NCBI GenBank assembly: GCA_020081605.1
Contig: JAHREC010000029.1
Span: forward strand, 62,001-126,000
Source of the DNA: Albifimbria verrucaria
Lineage: Eukaryota; Ascomycota; Sordariomycetes; Hypocreales; Stachybotryaceae
Length of the DNA stretch: 64,000 bases
Direction of reading: 5' to 3'
Below the pieces are notes generated by a model. It saw only the letters and a list, made by a program, of their open reading frames with translations. It made no database searches and was not told the origin of the DNA. Shown here in pieces: positions 54,273 to 64,000 of the stretch; within the stretch, counting starts at the first letter, position 1, and the number at the start of each line of letters is the position of its first letter. The translations under genes and the position numbers were made by a program.

Positions 54273-56510
54273 ACACAGAGTCTATTACGCCCGGTGACTT
54301 GCGTCAGAAGGGCCACTATCAGCTATCTACCTGTTCCCTTCTATCATCGTGTCCTAATCTCGCCATAGCCCATGTGCTATCCACTTGTCCATTTCCTGCC
54401 GTCCCCTCTTCTGTCATCCCGTCCTACGAGTCCTGCAAATCTATCTTGCAACAGCGAGGCTGCTCAAAGTCTATTCTTTAAGTGTTCAGTATCCTATCTA
54501 CAGCAACTGAAGCGACGCCTGCTGTTGGCGAGGTGAACGGTATTTAATAAGCTGGTTGGTTAGCGGAGTTGCCCCAAGGTTCTAATTGGCGTTTAGTCGC
54601 CCCGTCGTGATCGCAAATTTGATCGCTGCCCTTACTGCACGCAGATCCGGTGTCCAATCGTCCCCGTCAGTTGCGGCTTTTCCTCCAAGAAGGTAGGATA
54701 AATTCCCCATATGCGTGCTTGTAGCTTGCAGCACTATTATGCATTATACTGTCTATCTTATACAGGTGAATAGGAAGTGTTCAATCGTTTCTGGTGCGTA
54801 TCCGCAGGTATAATGCACGGACGTTGCCGCTCAGACTCGATAAAGGTATGGGTTCAGTCTGGCTACGCCTGTTCTCATCTGGACAAGCACAGCTGCCTCA
54901 CTTCGGGTAAGCGAGTTATATAGCTTCTTCGTATGCTTTCCTGGTAGAGCCTTATCAATTCTCTTAAAGAACTTACCGACCTTTTCTGGTAAGGTGTTGT
55001 TGGCCGGTAAGCTCGACCTCGCTATGTTCAGAGTCATTGACCGTATCGCCAAGAACTATGCCTATAGCACGGAGCTTTCCTTCGTTATCTTTCGTGCTTC
55101 TTCTTTTGCCTCGTGCAGCAATTGATTCTCATCATCGGATGGGAGCCGTCGAATGGATATCTTATTTCCCCGATCTTTCAGTGTTTCTATTACATTATAT
55201 ATACACTGAATAAACTCCTGCCCTGCCGGTTATCGGGGTTGTAAGATCATAAGTATTACGCCCTTATTGTGTGTATAGAGGATGATATGGTGGTTATAAA
55301 TCTCTGGCAACATCCTTCGTGTCGTATATGCTATTGCCGCTAACTCTCCGATAGATAGATCCTACTCCCTCCTTAGGCTCAGGGTGAAGGCGAATGTTTT
55401 GTCTCTTAAAATATCCATGGGAACTGCACCACCCCTTCTACACCTACTATACCATTCCTACAGGAGCTGCTGACTGCTATGCCTATGACTCGACGTGGGT
55501 TTATAATCAGGGTCCTCCCTCTCTTTAGCTCCTTAGGCACCATTGGTACTCTTTTTCCCCGGGTACTAAGGTAAACGGTTGGATAGTCTTTATCTTCTCT
55601 AAAGACGTCGTATTATAGGCAATCGCTACCCTTTGGAATAGTGATTAATGTTTATTTTTCCATACTCATACGATCTTAGAGACCTCTCTCTATAGTGGGT
55701 TATTTTCTACCACAGTTTCAACGCTTTCCTCCATTGTTGTTCCCGGACGCTGCTGATGTAGGCTTTAGCCTCAGCCACACTAGCCGCCACCGTCACGAAA
55801 GCTCCCGTGATGGCTTATGCTCCGATCTTTTGCACCCGGTCTAGTATTTGCACTCTCTTGTCGATGCACACATACCTCCAGACATTAGATACATAATCGA
55901 CAACCGGGGCGACCATGGCCGTGAAGAGCTGACGTATTGTTGCGAGGGACAGGCCCTTAAGCCTCTTTAATATTATCACTGCCTCAAGCCCTTTTGACGA
56001 TGCCCTCGCGATATGCTTCTTTGTAGTTTAGTCGTGAATCCATTATAAGACCCAATACCTTGATTTAAGTTTATGGTTATACTTTCTGTCCTTTGATGGT
56101 AAACGCTTCTATATCATTCTTATAATGGGTCTTTATAAAGTGAATGATAGCTGTTTTATCTGCCTTGAAGATAGCGCCGCTATATTTCTCCCAGTTAAGC
56201 CCTTGCTCCATTATTGTCTCGATTCCTGCTCGGTTGCCTCGCGCTGTTGGCTCACACACCCAAGCCATAAAGTCATCGATAAATGCGATCGAGCCTCAAT
56301 CCCAGGCAATTCGCCGCTGTACTAAGTCGGCATTAAAGAACAAGAACAGGATGGATGATAGAGGAGAGCCTTGCGGAAGTCCAGCCTGTGGTAGGAGCTG
56401 TGTCGCTGATGCTTGTCCGTTTCTATGTTGCTTATGCACAGTGTACTGTTCGAGACCAGCCCATGCATATCAATAGCAGCCAGGGGTGTGTATGAGCTCT
56501 TCTCCATACG
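54262..56510 (-). mobile_element. LINE (Tad-like) reverse-transcriptase fragment, copy B
   Basis: The minus strand contains GLPQGSPLSSILFLFFNADL (about 56380), FIDD(F) for the reverse-transcriptase active site followed by MAWVCEPTARGNRAG (about 56270), TIKGQKV (56080), and near the 3' end ALPGKHTKKLYNSLTRSEAA and RTGVARLNPYLYRV. These are blocks of a Tad-clade LINE ORF2, with many stops and shifts. The 3' end lies at about 54262 in an acacacaca stretch, inside the F-box-like gene. The element is 5'-truncated near 56510. Copy A (2610-3585) is the same family. Confidence 0.85.
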
Positions 56511-57574
56511 ACGGACCGAAGTTTCGGTCTAATTTGAAGTGAGTCACAGAGCATGACTCTGACTTGGAAGTCTAAGGGAAGTCCAACTGCAAGCAAAGGC
56601 AACCAAGACGAAGGCGAGAGGACCTCAGCTCGAACAACAGCATAGACAGGACATCGTAATCGTTAAACCTTGAGGCCATTTTTTAAAGTTAAGATGTAGA
56701 TTGATTATAAGCTGGTTGAGCAATCATTTTCTGTTCTTGCCATAATTCTAACGTTTGAACTTCGATATAGGCGGCTCCTTGCGCTCTTTGCTAACCCATT
56801 CTTCAACTTCGAAGTAACGTCACCACTATTGAGAAAGCCGGTCTAGCGCTCTGTTACAGATCTCCCCAGAGTAATTTACCCTTGTCCGGGGTCTCTGAGG
56901 GGTGTATCGTCCAGTATCGCTTCCCATACACGATATTTTATTTGCTGCTTGTTCCCTGAACGTCATATGCAACTCAACGCTCAGCCACGCTACGACAATT
57001 GTGCAAATAATTTATTCAATACGGTTGCAACATCCAAGGAGCTGCCCAGTGCGGCAAAGGTCCTGGAATTCCTTGGTACGGATGGATGCCGGATCCTTTG
57101 AACCTTTTTATGAATGTTCGAATCTTTGATAATAACATTTTGGATAACATTGATCCTACAAGCCGCCGAGGTGACAACATTAAAATGAGGCGGAGCAGGA
57201 CTGTATGATTGTCATGAGTGCATGTCCTATGGACGTAAGTTGTTGCAATGCTGGCGAACCGACTAGTGCTGAGTATTATGTAATTTAGTGGTTCAATTGC
57301 TGGAATATTGTTATATTCCTTTATTCTAATATTTGAGGATAATCGGTGAACCTCTTTTGTTTCCTACTTACCTGTAATTGATTTTTCTGTGGCCTCGTGA
57401 CGACGGCGCGGCTCGCACGGAGCGTTTAGTGATCCATACTAATCCTTCGCTGGTGTTTAAGACGCGGAAGGAAGAACCTTTCGGCACTTCGTTCCTCAAG
57501 GCACTTCATCCCCAAAGCATAGCAAAGTAATGGGACATTTTGGAAAATTTTACTAAATTTCCATTTCATCCCAA
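56511..57574. other. No gene recognised
   Basis: The spacer between the LINE truncation and the DUF3723 gene. Frames are short and without motifs. Confidence 0.4.
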
Positions 57575-59034
57575 TCACTGGTTGGTGCTGGTGTCTTCTC
57601 TAGCGGAACTTACAACTTGGTTTTCTCTGAGCCGTTTAGTACCCTTTTCTACATCAAAATGTAGAAAATCGAATTGGTTGAATGCCCTTTTATAGCCAAT
57701 CTCCCAGTTTGGATACAGCAAAACAATACGACTCCCATTAGCTACTACCGTGCCGTAGCAGGCCTTGGGCATTAGCTGCCGTTTATTAACGTCAAAGATC
57801 CCTACACTTCTCTTCAGGTATTCTTCACATGTCCTCTGTACCTCTATGGGGTTTTAAGGATCTACATAGAGTTCAGATGCCAATACCCAGTGGTTTTGGT
57901 TCAAATATAAGAAGCCAATACGAACTTCTGTAGCAGCTACAATTGGGTATTGAAGTGGTTGGTTCTTTGATTGCTCCCGTATCTTAAGTGAGCTCACTTC
58001 TTTGCGCAATGTTCCTGCCACCTTTTCGGCCTCATCAAGAGCTTTTTCCTTTCTCCTCAGTCCCTCTTCTAGATGTTTCACCTTTGCTTCATTTTGTTCG
58101 ATCGAATCTGTGTGAGTGCTCGTTCTAGGTTCTTGTATCTCACTACTGGGCAACGTTCATGATGGGTATCTTGGGGAGCTTGAGGTTCGGGTTCTTTATG
58201 CTGTACACTATTTCCTATTGGAGTTGGTACGGCTTCAAAATTTGAACCGGATCTAGTGGTCTGTTCTCCAGACAAATGCAGGGAGGCATCTCCGGCCCCA
58301 ACATGCATGTCAAAATCGAAGGTTGGACCTTTGCCCAAAAAGAAAAAAATAGAGAGATCTCTGTATGAAAAGGGATGATAGTGATGTCTCTCGGTTGATT
58401 GGCCGGTGAGGTTTTGTTAAGTATATCGATGACCGGTCTCGAAGTTGATCAGCATCATCAAGCACACCGCATCGGTTTGGTGGTCTCTCTGGGAGTAGTA
58501 TTTCCGCGTCAGGCATATTTTCGTCATTTTGATTGTCTTCAATATCTTTCAACAACTCTGCTTCTCGTATGATATCCACGACTCGGCTTATACAACCGTC
58601 CACATCCTTATACGCGTACTCCTTAGGGTCCCTAGCCGTTTGGAGGAGACGGTGCGCTATTTCCCCGGCGGGATTTTGCTCAAGAATGTCATAAATCTCT
58701 TAGGTCTCAAATCCTAACCCATCTGCCAATAGGGCAAATTCATACAACACTTTTTGTTTGCATCGCCAGACTTGGGCTTCGCTAGCTTCTGGCGTGTTTT
58801 CTTCGGCATTTTGCGGTAATCTCGGATCGCATTCAGCCACAATTGTCTATATGACATATCGAAACGACCAGCAGCATCAGCCTGAGAGAAGGAAAGTGTG
58901 TTTCTAGAATCTTTAATTAAGCATCTCCTTGTATTCAAGCCCAGATTTGAGAATGCAACCCACAAGGCAGATTGGATAGCCCATCCTCTTCTTTGTTGTA
59001 CTAAGCGTTTCATGCAGTCTGCTGGACCTTTCAA
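57575..59034 (-). pseudogene. DUF3723 protein (Starship-associated), frameshifted
   Basis: Minus-strand frames in succession: 59034-58714 (SQADAAGRFDMSYRQLWLNA, IRDYRKMPKK), then across a shift LGFET and DILEQNPAGEIAHRLLQTAR, 58603-58310 (GCISRVVDIIREAELLKDIE, then PPNRCGVLDDADQLRDRSS and SSLFIQRSLYFFLFGQ), then 58153-57854 with a coiled coil (KHLEEGLRRKEKALDEAEKV) and 57772-57575. The order (Y)RQLWL, LGFxxxxI, RCG.....DxxxDR, SxFxxRSxYxxFFG is that of the fungal DUF3723 family, frequent accessory cargo of Starship elements and of unknown function. Several frame changes, at least one with an in-frame stop, make it doubtful that it is active. Confidence 0.65.
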
Positions 59035-60022
59035 TATGATCCAAGCTTAGGCTTTCCAGTTTCTTGATTACTCCAGCTTCTGTGATTGACGCTTTGGGTT
59101 TCAGCCCACCTTCATTCCTCCCTTGGAAGCATTGAAACTACTTTCGTGCAAAAGCCTTCTGATTGATGAAATCCTGATGGTGTTGAATCTGGTTAGGTTT
59201 CACAATATTAGCTTGGTCTACTGAGAAGCATAAATTAGTTCGATGTCAGATGTTTCAAGACAGCTGATCTTCTGGAAGGGTGATGCAAAATACCATAGAC
59301 CACTTAACTTACGATACGAAACTTCTCTTAGTCAAAAGCTGAGAAGGGGGCCAACTATGAACAACCGTCCAGGATTAAAGCAAAGTTCATCATCTGCGAG
59401 TTTATGAGACAACTCTTCTCAGGTAGCTAGATCATTCTATGAGCCTAAGCGCCCTCATAGAGAAATCAAAGCCAAAGAAAACCAAAGCACGCGACCAAAT
59501 TGAGGCTGGAATGTTCCAAATCAAACCGACCACCCTAAAATGGGCGCAGATTGCAGTTAGTCTGGGCATCAGATAATAGATAACTTTGAAACCCTGCACT
59601 TAAGCTAGTCGTCTTGAAAATTATGAACTCCAGCCAACTCGCCTTAATGACAGAACTGGTTCGGATGGAAGCGTAAATACAAGAAGCGAACGCGAAAGGC
59701 AGACGACAGCAAGACATAAGTAATCAAGAAGCATGTTATGAAACATACCTTATTTACGTGACTATATACGTATGAATCTTTCAAAACGGAAGATTGCCAT
59801 AACTACTATCAAAGCATCCTCCTCTTCCGCTTCCACGTCCAATTTGTTCCGTGTTTAGTCTGAGAAAGGTCTCATTCTGTTTCAGATTGCTTGATTTGCT
59901 TTCTTGAAACTCCCCAAAAGATAAAAATCAAGTCAAGCATCTCTCCTAAATGTTTTCCTTTCACGACCTAGAGTCCATTTGACAGGTGATTAAGACTTGG
60001 CTCTCGAGGAGCTGCCGCACTG
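59035..60022. other. No gene recognised
   Basis: The spacer between the DUF3723 start and the 3' end of the kinase gene. Only short frames; an ancestral N-terminal extension of DUF3723 could lie here but I cannot trace it. Confidence 0.4.
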
Positions 60023-62028
60023 TTAGATGTACCATCCGATTGGATTGTCCGATCCAAACCATCTCAGAAGCTTCTGCTGTAGTATGTCTCTGTCAATAGG
60101 CTTAGAAATATAATCGTCCATTCCTTTATCCAAACATGATTCCATATCTCCCGTGAGCGCATAAGCCGTCATGGCTAAAATAGGCACGTGCATGCCGTTG
60201 TTCCTAATCGCAACCGTCGCTTCAAAGCCGTCCATAACTGGCATGTTCACGTCCATCAAAACCAGGTCGTATTTGCTTGATGAGTTATTCAGTAACGAGA
60301 CCGCCTGCGCTCCGTTACATACTACGTCAATTTGGGTGATTCCGAACGAGTTTAGCATACGAACTAATACCTTCTGGTTGATGATGTTGTCCTCGGCAGC
60401 AAGGAGCCGCTTCGTTGGCCTGATTTTTAGCAACCATTCCAGTGCTGCAGTAATATCTTCGTTCCTTTCATTTTGCTGATCACCCTGCGCATTCACTTTG
60501 CTACTATCGGCGTTTGTCACTCGCTCCCAATTGGCAATCTTCCCAAGCTTGACTGAGAACCAGAAAACACTACCCTTACTATCAGTGTTTGGCCTGAATC
60601 CCATCTGACCGTCCATTAATTGAGCCAGGGACTTAGCGATGGACAGACCAAGGCCAGTACCCTGGAACCGCGTCTTGGTTGACTGCTCGAGTTGAGTGAA
60701 TGGTGTAAAGAGATATTGGGCGGCGGTTTCAGATACACCTGTTCCCGTATCAGTGACAATTGTGAGAATCGTATAGGTCTTTGCGTCTTCTCCTGTTAAC
60801 GCTGTTTGAATCGATATATGTCCTTCTTCAGTGAACTTTGCCGCATTGTCAACAAGGTTCTGGAAGATTTGTCGGAATCGAAGTGAATCTCCTTGGGCAG
60901 CCTTTGGTAGCTTTGGCGATAGATGGACGTTGAAGTTGACTCCTCGGCGCAACATCACTCGCGCATTCCGCAACACCGATGAGATAATGCTCTTGACATC
61001 CACCAGCCCTGAATTCATAGAGACGTTGTCTGATGTCAGCTTAGAATAGTCGAGGATACCATCAATAACTTGGAGCAGGACTTGGCCCGAATCTGCAATA
61101 AGATTGGCCATCTCACGTTGGTCCTTGCTCAGTGGAGTATCAGTGAGGAGGGTACACGCCGACAGCATGCCATGCATCGGTGTGCGGATCTCATGACTCA
61201 TCCTGGCCAAGAAATCGCTTTGCAACTTGGATCTGCCTTCGTATGCGGCTATTAGTCGCATCTCGCCCTCTCTCGTCTTTGTCAAGTCTTTTGTGACCTT
61301 GCCGAAGCCGATATGGATGCCGTTCCTACGGACAGTGGTGATGACGATATTAGCCCAGAAACGACTACCGTCCTTACGATAGCGCCAGCCCTCGTCTTCC
61401 ACTCGTCCATCATGCAAGCAAGTCTCCAATTCTTTTTCGGGTTTTCCGGCCTGAAGATCATCCTCGCCGTAGAAGATAGAGAAGTGTTTCCCAACGACAT
61501 CATCTTTTGCATAACCCTGAAGTAGCTCTGCCCCAGTATTCCATGTCGTCACATAACCCTGAGTATCGAGGAGAAATATCGCATAATCTCTTACTGTCTG
61601 GATGAGAAGACGGAAAATCTCATCAACGGAGAGCAGGTTTTGAGTCACCTCCCTCCGGTTGGACTGATGTGGGCTTCTTCCACCTCCCATTCCAAAACTA
61701 GCGATAATAATATGTCCTTCCTAGCGATGGGAATGATACGAGCCGACCAAGATGCACTGTGCGTGTTATAGGCAGCATGACAAAGTCGCAGTTGTCGAGC
61801 AGCGACTGCTAACTCAATAGTGCGGGTTAAAGATATTTGCGCTAAGCGTCCCGACCGTGAAGCCCCATAGAGCGCGGAGAACAAATCGCTGCCAATTAGC
61901 TCTTGCCTTTGCCGCTCCCATGCGTCCAGCAAGCCGTTAGAAACCCTCTGTATACAGTAAGACGGCGAGAGAACAAGGGTTGGGACCGGGGATAAGTCCC
62001 AAATGTCGCTAGGGTCCAAGTCACCCAT
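60023..62028 (-). CDS. Hybrid histidine kinase: PAS, HisKA, HATPase, receiver
   Basis: An intronless gene of about 668 residues in two frames that overlap at 61645-61690. Adding one base to the GGG near 61652-61656 (ccctcc on the plus strand) joins ISPTGG to REVTQN. The N-terminal 120 residues (WDLSPVPTLVLSPSYCIQRV...) look like a degenerate PAS. A clear PAS follows (DEIFRLLIQTVRDYAIFLLD, YVTTWNTGAELLQGY), then the H-box FLARMSHEIRTPMHGM with the phospho-accepting His, N-box FQNLVDNAAKF, G1 DTGTGV, G2 GTGLGLSI, and a receiver domain with VLMDVNMPVMDG (phospho-acceptor Asp) and a late KP (SKPID). Such proteins relay phosphate through an HPt protein to stress or developmental responses. There is no membrane helix, so it should sense a cytosolic cue. 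Confidence 0.92.
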
Positions 62029-62208
62029 GCCAGAGGGTGTCTAGAACTTAGATCTAGGGTCTTCATGGAGAATATATGAATTGTAGGAATGAGAACTTCA
62101 CCCCTCGTTTTAATGTCCCCACGAAGTTAAAAGGGAAATGCATGACCGCTACATCGAGCTCACTGGTTAAGCAGCCCGCCATGGCTAGCGTCGCATGACA
62201 CCACCCGT

Positions 62209-62246
62209 ATGAGCGCTCATGTCAAATGATAAAACTCAGCAGTTGA
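62209..62246. repeat. Dispersed repeat led by the palindrome ATGAGCGCTCAT, copy 2
   Basis: The same 12-bp palindrome and related 3' tail as at 33729. Here it lies between the kinase promoter and the piggyBac-like element, about 130 bp beyond the last recognisable transposase sequence. Confidence 0.55.
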
Positions 62247-62373
62247 ACGACAAATGGAGCACACCTGAACCTACTGTCCCCTTGAGGTCAGCTTACCAGT
62301 AAATTGACCAATTGGAAGCGGATTTAAAACTAGATACATAAAAGGCCTAGCAAATTGGCCCATGATAGATGTA

Positions 62374-63940
62374 TCAGCATAGCCCCGCGTTACATATAGC
62401 TACATTATATTGATCACACCGCCCATATTCGTCATCGTAGGTGGCCGTGGGCTGCAGCAGATCCGGCTGATCCGGCTCACGATTTTCGTTAAGGTCAGGG
62501 CCCGGGTCATCGTCAAGGCCATCGTCAAACTCGGGACCCGGCTTGCAACGGCTATTTCCATCTATTGACTCCAAGGCCCGCCATTTCCTAGGGCGTTGAG
62601 AGTTTCGAGTTCGAGGGGAAATTTACAGGGCTTGACAACCAATACAACGGGATCTTTTTCTTCTATCAACCCAATGATGCTGTGAGACAGGCTCAAATTC
62701 GTTCCCGGCTTGATATCTTTTCCTAGATCCAGCTTCTGTAGGATAAATCGACCAATATTTCCTACATAATTCGTCAGAAACAGCTTCCTGCCATAGGCTC
62801 AGGGATCTATAGCGTGGCCAAGCCGGCTGCCTGTCCCTCTGTAAAATGAAGCTATTAGTAACAGCTGTCTTGAAGAGGAAGTCCCAGGTAAAGGTCCAAG
62901 CCAGGCCCCGACGTTGACAATGATTTCCTGTACGTATATTCGATCTTAGATGATCTGCAATATCTACGCCGTTCATATGATTGTGATAGTCAACAGCCAC
63001 AACCGGGGTCGGGACCTCTTTGAATGGCTCGTCGCCAAAGAAACGTTTAATAGGGCTTGAATAGCGTTGTGACGATGTAGGGTTATTCCTTCGGCAGACA
63101 ACGGTCTCGCTGCCGTCATAAACGGTGGTCAGAAACAACACTAAGGCATTGTCTTTCCAAGCTATCTGGTTGACCTTCAAGACGGTCAGTCAGTCAGTCA
63201 GTCAGTCAGTCAATCAGCTAGTCGTATATATGTTTATATAATTAGCTACCCTAAGGGGCCCTGACCTTATTATTCAATGTTGGCCACGTTTCAAGATGGC
63301 CCCAAGACCACATCTTCCGTCCCTTCCGGTCATCTTCCTTCAATTCAACGAGACGGCGATATAGACCACAATTCGTAGCATGTACCGGTGGCCCCTATCC
63401 CTAGCTGCCTAAGGGCAACGAAGAGGCCCAGAGACGGGAACAAGTTATCTATATAGACGTGACATCTAGATGGCGGCAGCCGCTTTATAAGGGCCACAAC
63501 GACGGCTTGGGTTGAATTCAATTCCGGGGTCTTGTCTAACGAGCCGTCTGACGATCCGTCTGACGATATGACCTTGATCCTAGATTTATGAGGGCCCCGG
63601 CGGCCTTCAATGCCCACAGGACCGCAGCCGGGCCTGTGCCATAGCCACTGCAACATATATCCGGCAACAGCTAGGACCCAGATCTTAAGCCCTGTGGGTA
63701 TGGGTTTTGCCTTGATCGTCACCTTCTGTTTGGAACGGCCTTGGAAGGCCTGCATAGCCTCATCGACGGTCACGACGCTTCCAACGCTGACGATGCTGAC
63801 GGCAGCGTTCATCATGACATTAGCCCATTCTTTGACCTTGTTATAGGGATCCGGGACATCCATATCTATTGTATCCGGATCGTCGATTCGAAGCTGTCTT
63901 TTAGTAGGGAAAATCGATCATGTGTCATATATCGTGCTAT
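62374..63940 (-). mobile_element. piggyBac-like transposase, degraded
   Basis: The minus strand from about 63935 reads DMDVPDPYNKVKEWANVMMN, VTVDEAMQAFQGRSKQKVTI and KPIPTGLKIWVLA (first catalytic region), VVALIKRLPPSRCHVYIDNL (second Asp), then after a frame change TNCGLYRRLVELKEDDR, WSWGHLETWPTLNNK, a 91-nt interruption, VNQIAWKDNALVLFLTTVYD, HNHMNGVDIADHLRSN (third Asp region) and KRSRCIGCQAL. A stop at 62623-62625 precedes an acidic tail (PEFDDGLDDDPGPDLNE) to 62374. This is the DDE transposase of fungal piggyBac-like elements, which insert at TTAA. With a shift and a stop it should be inactive. The N-terminus may run off the right end of the window. Confidence 0.85.
63178..63268 (-). other. 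91-nt intron-like insertion inside the transposase gene
   Basis: The insertion is bounded by the direct repeat TGACCTT (63171-63177 and 63262-63268). On the minus strand it begins gtcagg and ends cttgaag, so it has GT...AG borders. Removing it joins Asn-Lys exactly to Val-Asn-Gln-Ile-Ala-Trp. It contains the (GACT)7 tetranucleotide run at about 63185-63213. Confidence 0.6.
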
Positions 63941-64000
63941 GCGGTGGAGTGAGGAGTTTCCCCTTGCCTTTGGCCCCTGCCAATAGTCTTTATAGAATTT

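Noticed and set aside
1..64000. tRNA or rRNA genes
   Set aside because: No cloverleaf-like B-box sequence or rRNA signature was recognised by eye; a covariance-model scan would be needed to exclude a tRNA.

Overview
The window reads as nuclear DNA of a filamentous ascomycete (Pezizomycotina; the closest resemblance I recognise is to Eurotiales). The supporting signs are GT-AG introns of 45-85 nt with conserved placement, Zn2Cys6 regulators with the fungal middle-homology region, a NACHT/TPR (NLR-type) protein, an endosulfine, Reg1-like DUF1752 proteins, a hybrid histidine kinase, Tad-type LINE fragments, a piggyBac-like transposase, and DUF3435 and DUF3723 remnants. Long gene-poor stretches, dispersed repeats and broken genes indicate an accessory, repeat-rich compartment.

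Layout. 0-5.8 kb: repeat debris, a broken endosulfine copy on the minus strand, the 3' end of a LINE, and one unknown gene (4.1-4.8 kb). 5.8-13.4 kb: a possible gasdermin-like protein, a divergent beta-tubulin (plus strand) and a PMCA-type Ca2+-ATPase (minus strand) that converges on it. 13.4-29 kb: a regulatory island with Reg1-like gene copy 1, a chromodomain protein, a Zn2Cys6 remnant without its DNA-binding domain, a bHLH protein, an RGS-domain protein, an endosulfine, a small conserved ORF, and Reg1-like copies 2 and 3, both broken. A segmental duplication of about 2.2 kb (13.4-15.7 versus 24.7-26.9 kb) and an inverted one of about 0.8 kb (1.8-2.6 versus 23.7-24.5 kb) tie this island together. 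29-32.7 kb: no convincing genes. 32.7-42.1 kb: three Zn2Cys6 regulators and a LINE ORF1 (gag) fragment. 43.9-48.4 kb: an RNase H-like fragment and an NLR with near-identical TPRs. 50-59 kb: a secreted SapA-like protein, an amidase scrap, a DUF3435 (Starship captain-type tyrosine recombinase) remnant, an F-box/nucleotidyltransferase-like gene beheaded by a LINE, and a DUF3723 gene. 60-64 kb: a hybrid histidine kinase and a degraded piggyBac-like transposase.

Two threads stand out. First, the island carries extra copies of phosphatase regulators: endosulfine (PP2A-B55 inhibitor family) and Reg1-like proteins (PP1 regulator family). They lie beside RGS, bHLH, NirA-like, Ca2+-ATPase, tubulin and sensor-kinase genes, so it looks like accessory duplicates of signalling genes rather than a biosynthetic cluster. 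Second, DUF3435, DUF3723 and NLR within 13 kb is the gene company of a Starship giant transposon, here decayed or incomplete.

An important caveat is that almost every long conserved gene here is interrupted by single-base deletions, usually in short homopolymers and never by a nonsense substitution. I count about 18 in six genes. This looks more like base-calling error in the assembly than pseudogenisation, so I annotate those genes as coding with frameshifts. The second Reg1-like copy, by contrast, carries a genuine in-frame stop.
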